From Actinomucor elegans (lineage: Eukaryota; Mucoromycota; Mucoromycetes; Mucorales; Mucoraceae): a stretch of 64,000 nucleotides of DNA. The DNA is taken from assembly GCA_026027325.1 (NCBI GenBank), contig JAMSLZ010000003.1:248001-312000 (forward strand), given 5' to 3'. The position numbers and the translations under genes were made by a program. Below are positions 1-10,986 of the stretch, in pieces (the first letter of the stretch is position 1; each line of letters opens with the position of its first letter). The notes below the pieces were generated by a model. That model was given only the letters and a program-made list of their open reading frames with translations. It ran no database searches and was not told where the DNA came from.

Positions 1-509
1 ATGTTAATACTGGTTTTAAGCAGATTAACGCATCGACCAAAAAAGCCTCTATTTTAGCTGGAATGCAATGGTTATACTATATTCGTTAAAGCATTAACAG
101 TGAATTGTATAGGCTTCATATAGAAATATGTGCTCAACTCCAGGGCGTTTGACCAGCAATGTCTATCAGGTCTTGCTCATCATCAATTATTAGTTGCTGC
201 TGAGCTTCTGTTAAACCTTCAAGAATAGTTATTCCATGGCTCATCCTAGATAAGCAGTTATCACTTTAGTGCTTAGTATGATGTGGTATTCCAAAAGATT
301 GCATGCACTTGTTTTTAATTCACTCTGATTGCATTTTATCACGGATATAAGCGCATCTTTGTTAAAAGCTCACGTATATGCGCTACTCTGTCGAAATCAT
401 ACCCAGACGCGAATAAATAATTCTACACTTTCATTCTCAGCGTGATCAGCCCGTCGCCGTACTGTAGCCTTATTTCCTTGCAGTCTTTTTCAACTCTTTG
501 CCTTTCATT
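1..509. other. Left-edge intergenic region
   Basis: This stretch lies before the first recognisable gene and serves as the upstream region of CSN3. It is AT-rich with no recognised promoter box. The only coding-like piece is a 36-codon minus-strand frame at 134-244, listed separately. Confidence 0.5.
134..244 (-). CDS. Possible small ORF or terminal exon, 36 codons
   Basis: Reading leftwards, an ATG at 244 opens a 36-codon frame ending in TGA at 134-136. The translation begins MSHGITILEG and contains LIIDDEQDLIDIAG, and its acidic, helical composition looks more like protein than random AT-rich DNA. The bases just before the ATG resemble a splice acceptor (TATCTAG), so this may be the last exon of a divergently transcribed gene whose first exon is very short. 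I do not recognise the family. It could also be chance. Confidence 0.25.
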   Translation of the reverse strand: MSHGITILEGLTEAQQQLIIDDEQDLIDIAGQTPWS

Positions 510-2384
510 ATGCAACAAAGACCAGAATCTTCAAGCACACCAGTAGCTGATGAACCTACAACGACAAACGAAAGCACTGACAATGCCAACACAACTTCTA
601 CTACCTCGTCTATCGACGAAGTAATTGCACTGATAGTTTCAGGTCAACCCAGTAAACGTTGGACTAGTATTCTTGACACGTTATCTAAAGAACAGCTGTT
701 GGCATATACAGCCGATGGGCTTGACCCTTTAACTGTCTTGAATCCCACCAATTATTCACTCGCGTATTTGTATTTCATGTGAGTGCACCATGTCCAAAGT
801 CGACTGTATTTTTTTTTTTTTTTTTTTTTACTGACATGTTGGTTCAAGCACTGCGCGTTGTTTAGATGCCACAACAAGCAATGGATTACAATTGTTTCAG
901 TTGTTGAATCACTTTATTCAGGTATTTGATGTAAAGCAGATTCGACAGACTCCAGCAAAATGTAAGTGGTTCGTGCATATAACCCAAAAGATCTTTGGAA
1001 ACTAAATACATTATTCAGTCACTCTTGTCGGCCAAGCCCTATTACACTTGACAGACGTACTTAAAAAAGTGAGTCAAAAGAAGAAGAATCGTTCTCGAGA
1101 CTTACCAACTTGATCATAGCCTTTATTACCACTTGAAGCTTTCAAGACAGCCATTGCTCGTTTTGCTGGTAATTTCAGTACGTTGACGTCTATTCATGCT
1201 CCCTTTATCCAGGTAAAACACAGCTTTTACTGTTTTATTACAAAGATACTCATCATGATCGTCCCTAAAAAAAGGCTTGTATTTCGGCCAAAGCATATAG
1301 ATATCCACTTGAGCTGTTAGATCAAGATATTGAAACCATTAATCCATCAGTAAGTGGATCCCTAAATACAAAGCATATCATGTTTTTAACTTTGATACAG
1401 AAATACAATATTGATATCCAAGGATTCTTACTGTATTACTATTATGGATCTATTATCTATATTGGAAATAAGAAATACGACCGCGCCCTCGACTTTTTAT
1501 CAATTGTGATCTCGGCACCCACCCAAAAAGCCATCAGCGCTATCCAAATAGCTGCCTACAAGAAATTCGTCCTGGTATCATTAATTTCTCAAGGCCAGTT
1601 GCGCCTGCTTCCTAAATATACAGCACAAGGCGTGGAAAAAGTATGCAGAACGCAAGCTGCGCCTTATGTAAATCTGCTTGGGGCTTTTGAGGGAACAGAT
1701 ATCCAAATGTTTCAAGACATAGTGAATAAGTCATCTGGATTGTTTGAATCGGTAAAGCATACAAAAGGAGCCATTAGGTTGATAATAAAAAGAAAGAAAA
1801 AAGCTGACTTACAGTTTGGGATGATAGGATAATCATATGGGTTTGATCAAGCAATGCTCTCAAGCATTGTACCGTCAAAAGATCAAAGAATTGACCAAAG
1901 TATATATCACAGTGGGATTAAATGAAATAGCAAGTAAAATTGGAGATGTATCGCCTCAACAACTCGAATTAATCCTGATCGAAATGGTGAGATTTTTTTT
2001 TTTTTTTTCACTCTATACAGTATGTTAACTAACATGGTATAGATTCATCAAAATCAAGTATCGGCTTCCTTGTCAGTGACAGAAGATCATGTTAAAATGG
2101 TGCATTTCATTGATGATGAAGAAACAAAGCAACCTGATCTGGAAACACGTATTTTCAATATTGCTGCTATGAATGATCGTGTAGCTAGAATGGATAAGCT
2201 GGAAGGATTAAATAAGGATTTCCAAACCAAAGTAAGTCTTTTCAATAATGATTGTTGGATTGGATGATTAATTACAGCTTTGTAGTATATCACCTTGAGT
2301 GCTAATGGAGGACAAATGGCTGCAGCACCTTATGATGAAGACTTTGATATTCCATTAGACGATGATAGCAAGATGTTTTCATAA
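510..2384 (+). CDS. CSN3: COP9 signalosome complex subunit 3
   Basis: This is a PCI-family subunit of the COP9 signalosome, the complex that removes NEDD8 from cullin-RING ubiquitin ligases. The nine-exon model is join(510..778, 849..961, 1019..1068, 1120..1212, 1275..1349, 1401..1751, 1828..1986, 2043..2231, 2286..2384), 465 residues, with frame kept across every junction. The stretch DNHMGLIKQCSQALYR in exon 7 closely matches the region after the PCI core of animal CSN3 (family knowledge). Other typical pieces are CISAKAYRYPLELLD and KYITLSANGGQ near the end. The start is the ATG at 510, because the open frame upstream has only TTG. The extreme C-terminus is acidic. It converges with HTS1, with 204 bases between the stops. 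The first two junctions are the least certain. Confidence 0.88.
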
Positions 2385-2588
2385 ATAAAATTACATCCTT
2401 TCTAGTAAGCTTATTATCGAGATTATACGATGATATAATAATATACAAGCGCTAGAAGTTGATATATAGCAATGAAAGCTAGATCTGATATATTGGACGC
2501 ATCTGGCTAGTTTCCTTAGTATGTTTGCTGTAATAGAATTATATTCTAAAAGGATGGTTTATTTACTACTGGTTATGAAAAAAAAAAT

Positions 2589-4558
2589 TTACAATTGTAC
2601 AAGTCTTGTTTTGAGTTCTTCAATCATATCAGCTTGTTGGATGGTAACTCCACCACCTTGAGTTTCGTTCTTGGATCTCATATCCTTGATACGCACTTGA
2701 CCCTTTTCCAACTCATCCTTGCCGATAATGACAGCGAAAGGAATCATTTCCTTCTCACATACATCAAATTGCTTATCCAAACGAGGCTTGTTCTTGAACA
2801 TGTAAGAGGCCTTAATACCAGCATCCCAGAGCTGCTTAGCAATAGCCATTCTTTCCTTCAAGAGACCATCACCAACGGCAATCACATAGACTTCTGTTTC
2901 GTTACTCTTGATTTCCTCAGTCTTTTGCTTGGACATCAAAATAGAAAAGACACGTTCAACACCAATGGAGATACCAACACAAGGGATTTGAAGGTTAGGA
3001 ACACCCTTCTTGTTCTTGCCAGAGAACATACCGACCAAGTTGTCATAACGACCACCAGCAGCAATGGAGCCAACGCCAACAGTAGACTCATCCAACTCGT
3101 CAGAACCTTCCTTCTTCTTGGGCAAGACACCTTCAGCAAGCTCTGTATAATGATTGTTAGTATTCCATCTACGTATATGTGCCTTTTTTGTATACTTTAC
3201 TAGGAGGAGCAGACTTTTCAGTAACGGCTTCATAAATGATACCGGTATAATAATCTAAGCCTCTAGCCAAACTCAAATCAAAGGACATCTTGTCCATTAC
3301 GTCAAATACTTCTAAATAATCAAACAAGGTCTCCATATCCTTCAAACCAGCAGCAGCATTAGCATTAGCCATCAAAGTTTCATCCTTCTTCAACATTTCC
3401 AACAAATCACGACCACCCTTGTACTTGACATACTCGCCAATCTTGTCAGCAGCCTCAACAGACAAGTTCTTTTCCTCTACCATCTCTTTCTTGACATCAG
3501 CCCAAGGTAACTTGTCCAATTTATCAACAGCAGAAGAGATGGGACGAATGTTATCTTCAGGAACACCACAGACTTCAAAGATACCATCAAGGATCTTACG
3601 GTGGTTGATCTTGACAGTGTACTTGCCTACATCCAAATTGGTCAAGGCTTCACAAAGAATACGCAAAATCTCGGAATCAGGAATCATGGAATCATAGGTA
3701 CCAGCAATATCAAAATCCTATTTGCAAATCAAATCAGTTTTTTTTTTCTTATCATATAGTTGAATTGGCTAAAGCAACTTTACGCATTGATAAAATTCTC
3801 TCATACGACCTTTAGTCATGGCAGGTTGATCACGACGATAGACCTTGGCAATATGATAACGTCTAATGTTTTGGTACTCTTTACCGTTCATGGCCAAGAA
3901 ACGAGCAAAAGGCACAGTTAAATCATAACGAAGAGAGCATTCTTCTCCGCCTTGATCAGCCAAGTCATAAATCAACTTGCTGTCTTCACCGTATTTACCA
4001 GAAAGAATTTCCTATATATGTACGAGTTAGCTTTGACGCGTGAAAAAAAAAAAAGAGCGCCCTGTTCAAATTTTTTTTTTTTATATTTTTACCTTGAGCT
4101 CGAAAACAGGTGTATCAATAGTAACAGCACCATGCTTCTTGAACACTTTAGTAATAGTGCTGAAAACCTTTTCACGAATAGCCATGTCCTTGTCATTATA
4201 ATCTTTGGTACCCTACAATTCAATAAACTTTTAAGTTGACCCTATTTCTATTGTAGGGTTGTTGAAAGCGTACCTTGGCGGTCTTTAAGGTGAAAGTGGT
4301 TTTGCTGGGCTTGGCAGGCTTCTTGTTCTCGGCAGGCTTCTTTTGGTCGCCTGAACTTTGTTCAAGAAGGGCTAATTCCTTCTTGAGACTAAGCAAGTTT
4401 TGAACCTCACGATCAATTTCTTCCTTGTCAGCCTTGTTTGATTTTAACTGACGGACTTTGAGAGCTTGTGCTTCAACAGATTGAGAGAGTTGGGTCTTGA
4501 GACCTTCTGTTTCAATAGCAGTAGCTTCTTCTGGATTCTTTGGGTGTTGAGCAGACAT
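2589..4558 (-). CDS. HTS1: Histidyl-tRNA synthetase with N-terminal WHEP domain
   Basis: This class II aminoacyl-tRNA synthetase charges tRNA-His. Five exons join as complement(2589..3140, 3196..3717, 3784..4011, 4093..4212, 4274..4558), 568 residues. The N-terminus (about residues 15-65) is a helical WHEP-type domain with [18 protein letters not shown]. The catalytic core follows, with motif 2 ([14 protein letters not shown] then [13 protein letters not shown]), the histidine-specific [14 protein letters not shown] and the [13 protein letters not shown] loop. The C-terminal anticodon-binding domain starts near VYVIAVGDG. The start is the ATG at 4556-4558. Upstream the frame stays open but offers only TTG, so a mitochondrial form from a second ATG is not visible. 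It lies 168 bases downstream of SYS1 on the same strand. Confidence 0.95.
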
Positions 4559-4726
4559 GGTGTTGTATGAAATGAACTCAAAATCAAGAAACCGACAAAT
4601 AAAAAAAAAAGTTTTTTCAAATATAGGTGGCGTCTGGCTTTGAAGTGAAAGATATGGAATATGACTCAACTATGAGTAATGTAAAGGCTTTATTTCTATG
4701 TACACGCTAGTCTATGATGTGGCGAG

Positions 4727-5597
4727 CTACTTGTTATGACTAGAGGATATGCTTCCACTATGCATACTGCCGATATCATCCTCATTCATAATATCCGTCA
4801 TTGGAATTTGATCGTATTTCTGTTTTCCATTTCGCTTGGAAGATCGACTCTGACCTGCGCTCTGCATCAATGCTTTTTTTGCTTTACCAACTGCCGCTAA
4901 TAATGCGCCTTCTTGTGCATCAGGTTCTTCGTCCTCCATGACTTGAGCGTCTGAGGTCTTTCTTTTTGGCAGTATACTAGATGAGCCTCTCATATCAACC
5001 TCATCTTCATCTGCTTGTTGCAGTGGCTGTTGATCGCTATTAGTAGCAGTAGTAGTGGTGGTGGTGGTGGCGCGATTACCGCTGGATATCATGATAGGTT
5101 TCATTTCTCGATGCATACAAGCCCATTCGCCACCAAATGTCATAATAGCTACTGTGATTATCTGTAGAATCCACCAAGAAAAGCGTGTAGGGAAATGGTC
5201 TGCTGCATGCCATACACATAGTAGATGTAGCAGGTGGAATGTCAACACATAATCGAGGATCTGGCGAGCACGCTGCACGATCACCATAAGAATGGGGATA
5301 CAGAGAAAAGCATGTACTATCCAAACGATGATTAGAGACCATCCGAATCCAGTATCCGTTCGAATCTCGGTGTCATCTAGGATTAAATCCAAAGACATGT
5401 TGGTGCCATTGAGCGTTAGAGCTATTGCAAGGATGATGCTGAGTAAAAGATAAAACAAAGATTGTATCGCAGCAATCTAATGAGGAGAACAGAATGAGTG
5501 AACATGATGGTAATCACTGTAAAAGATCTTGTATAATGACCTGTGCTATAATAAGGATAGGATCCCATTTGGAGCTTCTAAACGAAGAAGATGCCAT
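4727..5597 (-). CDS. SYS1: SYS1 family Golgi membrane protein
   Basis: SYS1 is a four-helix Golgi protein that recruits the Arl3/ARFRP1 GTPase in trans-Golgi trafficking (family knowledge). Two exons, complement(4727..5476, 5541..5597), give 268 residues. The first exon encodes MASSSFRSSKWDPILIIAQ, whose W-D-P-x-x-I-I-x-Q pattern is typical of the family start. Further signatures are LDYVLTFHLLHLLCVW, FPTRFSWWILQI and FGGEWACMHREMKPI. The family core ends near residue 145. The remaining part is an unusual hydrophilic tail with a run of seven threonines, an acidic stretch and a KSK/SRSSKRNGK basic patch, longer than in the yeast protein. The tail may carry sorting or phosphorylation signals; that is inference. 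Confidence 0.9.
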
Positions 5598-6385
5598 TTG
5601 TATTTATTTATAATTATGGTATAATAAGTAGTAGTATATAAAGAAAGTATGCAAAAGTGCTCTTTCATTAGGAATTAAGAAATTCAAAGCTCAGCGCCAA
5701 AATTAATTTTTGAAAGGTCGCTTGATATCTCCTAATTCTTTTGGCTGCAGAGATTTCAATTCCAAGGCATAATTATATACCAGAATATTCTTCTTGTGTG
5801 AAGATATATTCAAGGAAAAAATGCCTAAAATCCCATTTCCAAATAACTCTAAAAAAAAATCTAATTTATTACAGCATGATATGTATACCATTTGATGCAG
5901 AATTAAGCTTTTCATAGGCTGTATGAATAAATCATATATTGTAGTAAAGTTAAAAAAAAACATTCTAAAATAGATCTCTTTGGCAGTGGTGATGGTAGCC
6001 CGACTCATTCACCTTCCGTCCTCCAATCAGTAATCATATGACAATTTAGGCGACGTGTCTTGTAGCAATTTGAACAGATTGTTAGCCTTAAATCATGTTT
6101 TCATGCGCCTGTACCAAGATCACAGCCGAGAGTATAGCCTATTACACCAATCTACTCTGAAAAAAATTCTTTTAGGGTAAAATCCCTGAATGCAAGCTCC
6201 CATTCCCCTTCAGTCATATTCAAAGTGCACTGATCAAATGGGTAATGGGAAAACCTGAATTCGATGACTAAATTCATCAAAGCCTGTGCTACCAAGCAGC
6301 CCTTTTTTTTTTCTTTTTGGATAGCTAAAGGGGAATTTGGCAATCATCTTTCTTTTTCTTTTCCCTGTTGTTTCATAAAGATAGG
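5598..6385. other. Shared upstream region of SYS1 and PEX16
   Basis: This 788-base gap separates the divergent SYS1 and PEX16 starts. It is not plain promoter DNA: several coding-like minus-strand pieces lie inside it, described as a possible pseudogene at 5703-6343. Confidence 0.5.
5703..6343 (-). pseudogene. Possible decayed multi-exon gene of unknown function
   Basis: Three coding-like pieces lie in order on the minus strand. The first (6343-6152) includes LVIEFRFSHYPFDQCTLN and MTEGEWELAFRDFTLKEFF. The second, around 6015-6090, reads LFKLLQDTSPKLSYDY, then a TGA, then LEDGR, where TGG (Trp) would keep a natural-looking frame. It is followed by a plausible GT...AG intron that leads in frame into the third piece (to 5703), which includes RMFFFNFTTIYDLF and ends GDIKRPFKN. 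Amino acid composition and splice-site order suggest a real ancestral gene. The in-frame stop and the lack of a clean donor after the first piece suggest it is broken. I do not recognise the family. Confidence 0.35.
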
Positions 6386-7764
6386 ATGCTGCCTAGTTCA
6401 CTTTTGCATTTTACAAACAAACACAAGAAAGAAGATGGTATAGAATATGGATACTCAGCTTATATTGATACAATAGAAGACGCTTTAAGAGCATTATCCA
6501 TTTTATTACCAGGTAAAAATGCATATTAGAAAGCCAAATCAACAAGTCAAATCAACGTATCGAACATCTAGGAAGATTTGAAGATGCAGACCTTTGTTCC
6601 CAAGCAAGTAAGGCTAGAAGCAAATATATTACCCACTGATACGGAAGCTCATCGCTGTCAATGCAGTACTCGCAGGACTGAATCTAGTGTCACTGTATCA
6701 TACAAAACTCCTTGTCAAAAAGTCCATGAAAGCACAAACCACGTCGTCTTTTAATCATCGATTCACACAATTAACACGAACCTGTGCGGCAGCATCTTGG
6801 ACGTTGAGCGTGATATCTTACTCAGAAGTCATTGTGGAAATGGTACTGAGCCGGAAAGCAAACTATAACAGATGGAAATGGATCGCCAGTTTAGAAGGAA
6901 TCAAGTAGGTCAAGGAAATTCCTCCTCCCCCTCCCCCTTTTTTCTGGCTGATTTAGAATGGCTCATTGTATATTGTAGAGCCTTGTTACGATGTATCTTG
7001 TTCTATGGCACAAACAAGCGTATGGTATTGCACCCAACCCATTTCATTCGTAATGTGGACCCTGTATCTTTGGATGTATTGGAACAAGAAAAGTTTGAGC
7101 TACTGACATTGGATCCAAGAACAGGCACTGCATTATCATCCACATCAATAGACCACCAGCAATCTAATCGTAGCGGACGATGGGCTCAGTTTGCAGAATT
7201 GTTATGGATTTTAAGGCCATTTGTCTATGGTAGTACTTTTTGATTAGTTAATACACGCATTTGACTAACACGATGACAGCGTCTATGATCATGCTGGAAC
7301 AAAAAAGAAAGAAAAGCCTGATGCGAGCAAAGCAAGATAATAAAGACGAAAGTATAGAAAAAGAAGACGAAGGATCTTGGAAGCCTTGGTTGATTTCCTT
7401 AAGTATTGACTTATTATCGCGCGTGGCGAGACATATGCAGCCCATGGCTAGCTTGGAAAGAGATGAATCAAAAAGGAGAGATTATTTACTCATTTACTAT
7501 CTATTTCGAGGTCCTGTCTATCTCAGGTTTACAAGGCAAGTTTCAAAGATAAGTTACAATCAGATTGATTAACATAACGTAGAGTTTTGCTGGACAAGTT
7601 TTGTAACGCTACAGAACATAGACCACTGGTATCCGTTGTTACGGGCAAGTATAATGAACGCGCTTTAATACATATGATTGGCTAATGAACCTATCGTTAT
7701 AGCCGCTATCAATGATTATAGACCATTCTGGGAAGAATCGTACTTTTATACAGCGGGTTCATGA
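6386..7764 (+). CDS. PEX16: Peroxisomal membrane biogenesis protein PEX16
   Basis: PEX16 is an integral peroxisomal/ER membrane protein that helps insert peroxisomal membrane proteins with PEX3 and PEX19. Seven exons join as 6386..6512, 6572..6607, 6667..6904, 6979..7229, 7280..7535, 7583..7644, 7703..7764 (343 residues). Family features include the start region with YSAYIDTIEDALRALSILLPG, the mid-protein LRCILFYGTNKRMVLHP, and the C-terminal block KPWLISLSIDLLSR followed by RRDYLLIYYLFRGPVY. The protein ends NDYRPFWEESYFYTAGS. The last two introns appear to start with GC (GCAAGT) instead of GT, since only those donors keep the frame. The second exon (36 bases) is tiny and its acceptor was chosen by frame, so it is the least certain piece. 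Confidence 0.9.
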
Positions 7765-7910
7765 GCTATCGACCAATCCAAGCACCTGCATAAACTAAAT
7801 AAAAGACTTCCCACTACTACTATGGTTTTAGTGCAGTTTTATTAAATTGAAATGAATGAAAAATAATTATATACAAAAGGAATATGATGTAGTAAAAAGG
7901 AAGTAATGAC

Positions 7911-8120
7911 TTATACACCTCCACAACTTCTTCCAACGTCGTTTACGCCTAAACCACCATTCTCTTTTCTCCACTGACGATTTGCTTGTCCGCTAGGGCC
8001 ATCCATTTTTATAAATTGACTATGCGCTTTGGAAGGTCTGGCCTGACTGCGAATAATTGTTCCCAACAAGGCGACTGTAGTGACAGGGAACACGACATAA
8101 TTGATAAACTTTCTAGACAT
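7911..8120 (-). CDS. Small single-pass membrane protein, 69 residues, unknown
   Basis: The frame starts at the ATG at 8118-8120 and ends with TAA at 7911-7913. The protein has a short basic start (MSRKFINY), one hydrophobic helix (about residues 9-23, VVFPVTTVALLGTII), a basic flank (RSQARPSK) and a soluble glycine-rich end with ENGGLGVNDVGRSCGGV. This shape suits a small organelle-membrane protein, perhaps mitochondrial or ER, with the tail outside the helix. I do not recognise a named family. It converges with PEX16, with 146 bases between the stops. The open frame extends upstream of the chosen ATG, but only with low-complexity residues and no other ATG. Confidence 0.6.
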   Translation of the reverse strand: MSRKFINYVVFPVTTVALLGTIIRSQARPSKAHSQFIKMDGPSGQANRQWRKENGGLGVNDVGRSCGGV

Positions 8121-9452
8121 TGTGTTTGTTAAAAAGTTTCGAAAAATGGAACAAGAATAAAGAACAAAGAAAATGAGTGATGAGAGCTTTTTATTATTTC
8201 GGTGAAACTGCATGTGACCTCATGTTAACCAATCGTTCTATAGATCAATTGACTAGCTCTTGTGCTGTGTATTGACCCCCATAGCACTAGTCGTATCTGG
8301 GCTAGCATAGTATGCATAGAGTCAAAATTGGCCTGTTTACAGCTACTTTTACCTTAAATCACTTAAAAGTGGTAATGGAACGGTATATTCGTGGCATAAT
8401 AAGACTATCTTCCGACTAACAAGCATAGTCTTCCAAGTAGCTTTTGATTTAGTATTCATAATTTAGTTTTTATAAGTTTGACTTGAAGCTATTATTGTGG
8501 ATAAAAGAGAATTCTAGACAAGTCGATACATAATAGACTAAAAAGAGAGCAACGCGCTTGTAAAATGCTTCGTAGAAGATGGCCTTTCAACTCTAAAAGT
8601 TTACAGAAAATAGTTTGCTTAACCTCGGTAAATTTGCAATAGCACTGTTGACTTTCAGTATCGTGATATCATCGGTAGATATGCATGCATTAAAACATCA
8701 TTTAACCGCAAATACCAAGAACCTATCTTGATACATAGTGTATCGCTACTACCTAAATATACCTTTTTATGCATATTAACATTTTTCAACTGAATGAACT
8801 GCACTCCTTATCTATTAGCTGCAAAATAACCAACTCTACAGGTTAATAGCCAAAACGAGATAGAGCTTTGAAAGATAGGAAATGTATAGAAACTTGTCTA
8901 ATCTCTTCAATGGACATATTTCCTGGGCTATATGTTAAAACACTCAAGCTCTACGCAGCTTCATCAAAAGTTTTTTTTTTCCTCTTTAGAAAACTTTTCA
9001 AAGTGTTCTTCTATAAATCAGTATATCAAATGATAGAAAATTCAAAATATTAGAATTGATATGTATACATTGAAAGAAAGAAAGATATAAAAAAAAAGGG
9101 GGAGGGGGAGGAGCTTTGATGAACTCTTACAATTAAACTCAATGCCTTAAAGTAAAAGTTTGGTGCTATATGATACATGGTCCCATAGTCCCAGCCATGA
9201 AAAGGAGATGTTTGACTTTTTCAATCAACTCTCTTTATAGCATTTTTTCAGTATTGCTTTTGGTTTCCAATTATACGCTTCTGTTACCATACCTAAAGGT
9301 ACAATAAGTCTGCCTATTTTTGATTTGCTTGCGCCCTGTTAGTATTTTGGTTTATGGTTCACTTGCTGATCAAAAGCATGAACAACAGAAAGCATATTTT
9401 TGTTTCATATTCAGACCAAAAGTGCAATTTTTTTATAAGAAAATAGCGTTCA
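8121..9452. other. Intergenic, no gene seen
   Basis: AT-rich spacer of 1.3 kb between the small membrane protein and the GST gene. It contains a short purine block of A8 followed by GGGGGAGGGGGAGGAG near 9090-9112, and nothing else I can support. Confidence 0.6.
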
Positions 9453-10242
9453 TTAAGAAAGAGTAGCTAGGTATTTTTTGATATTAGGGCGAGCTTCAAA
9501 AGTTTCTACCAACTTGGCAAGATTGGGAGCATTATTCAGAAGACTACGTGCTGAATCATCCTCAATCATGTGGTAAACCATGAAATCAGCATAAGTTATC
9601 TAGATTAGTAACCATTAGCCCATAGTTCATCTATTCAAACCATTCAGAAATACCTTGTCTCCAAGAAGGTAAGGGCCATTGCAATTAGCATAAAACTTTT
9701 CAAACGTGGCGACGTGGACGGGTGTTTCAAATACATGCTGTTTCTTTTGCTCCTGCAAGTTTCATTTCAATATATTGCTGCAACCTTAACTAATACATCC
9801 AACGACTTACATCTGTACCCCAAAAAGCAGTTTTGGTGCTGTCAAACCACAAGTCTACGACTTCGCAAACGACATCTACGAGCTGGTTTTCTTCGGGAGT
9901 GGATCCATGATACTTGTTCCCCAGTTTGGTAGAAAGATATCGCAAGATAGCAGGCGTTTTGAAGTAGCGTTGATCTTTTATTTGAATGTAAGGAAGGGTC
10001 ACTGAAGGATGACCTTCTGCTGTGAGCTTGTCTCTCAACTCATGCCATGCCTGATCTCCTATTATGCGGACATAGTCGTGCTCCAATCCAGCATCCTCAA
10101 GCAAAAGCTTGACGTTTTCTCCACGGCCAAGAGTAGCTTTTCATTGCCAAATAAATTATTATTGTGTTTGTCTCTTTGGAACCTCATCGGATGACTTACG
10201 TGGATCTCCAACCAGAAAATAGCAAAGTGTGATTTTATCCAT
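9453..10242 (-). CDS. Glutathione S-transferase (sigma/mu-like)
   Basis: This is a cytosolic glutathione transferase that conjugates glutathione to electrophiles. Four exons, complement(9453..9599, 9654..9752, 9811..10136, 10200..10242), give 204 residues. The N-terminal thioredoxin-like half begins MDKITLCYFLVGDP, continues with LGRGENVKLLLEDAG and has the cis-proline segment VTLPYIQIKD followed by FKTPAILRYLSTKLG. Most GSTs have Q-S where this has T-P before AILRYL, so glutathione contacts at that spot may differ. The C-terminal helical half has PYLLGDKITYADFMVYHMI, the usual N-capping region, and ends ARPNIKKYLATLS. The class is assigned by general resemblance only. Length is typical of the family. 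No clear partner gene is adjacent. Confidence 0.88.
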
Positions 10243-10801
10243 TGTATAATATTAATTTGATTGTAATGATAGTGAAGTAAAGAGCAGTTGGATGATGGAT
10301 TCGTAGATCAATTTATAGTAAATAAGAGTTTGAAGTTTAGATAACTGTTACTACAGATCTATACGATGACTCAATGAAGTCCCGGTCCGATCGGATAGCA
10401 TGTATCGTTTCCTAGTAGTAAGTAATTGCTTTATAAATATTATCCGCAGTCTGGCTACCAATTTAAAGAACCAAAGTGCTCTATTCGCGCATATATGAAA
10501 TAGTCATCTTGGTAGTCTTAATTAAACATATTAATATGGTTGCAGACTATTGAAGCGCACTTATCGGACAAAATAGAAGAAACTTCTCACGGTATAGAAG
10601 GTATCCCTTTCCGTACATCCTGAGAGAAAAAAAAAGAATGTCCCGTTGGCAAACTTGTTTAGACGAGATAAAAAAAACTCATCTATTATCTATATGCCTT
10701 TTGATTATAACACTATGTGTACTATCTCTTAATTTTCGGAAATACACAAAGACCGATTGATGGCCTCTTTATTCTTTCATAGAATTATTTTGTTGCTTTA
10801 T

Positions 10802-10919
10802 CATAAGATATAGCGGTTCCCAATCGTTTTGAATTAGAGTCATAATGGGTATTGCTTTGCCATAAGATCCAGATATTTCCGACCGTCTTGCATTAGAGTC
10901 ATAATGGGCTGGTCTCTTA
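10802..10919. repeat. Two-copy direct repeat, period 59 bases
   Basis: Two adjacent imperfect copies both begin CATAAGAT, and both contain ATTAGAGTCATAATGGG after a variable middle. They begin at 10802 and 10861. The pattern looks like a diverged local tandem duplication. Confidence 0.7.
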
Positions 10920-10964
10920 TGAGGTAGCTGTAACGCGAAAAATCATGGTCAATATTGAATAGCT

Positions 10965-10986
10965 CTGGTCAATGATCATTGACCAG
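10965..10986. repeat. Perfect 22-base palindrome
   Basis: The half-site CTGGTCAATGA is followed directly by its reverse complement TCATTGACCAG with no spacer. A partial extra copy of the half-site (GGTCAATATTGA) lies about 20 bases to the left. Such a site could bind a dimeric regulator or form a hairpin; that is inference. Confidence 0.75.

Noticed and set aside
4559..4669. N-terminal extension of HTS1 that could give a mitochondrial form
   Set aside because: The frame is open, but the only upstream start is TTG, and the extension contains acidic residues and is not presequence-like.
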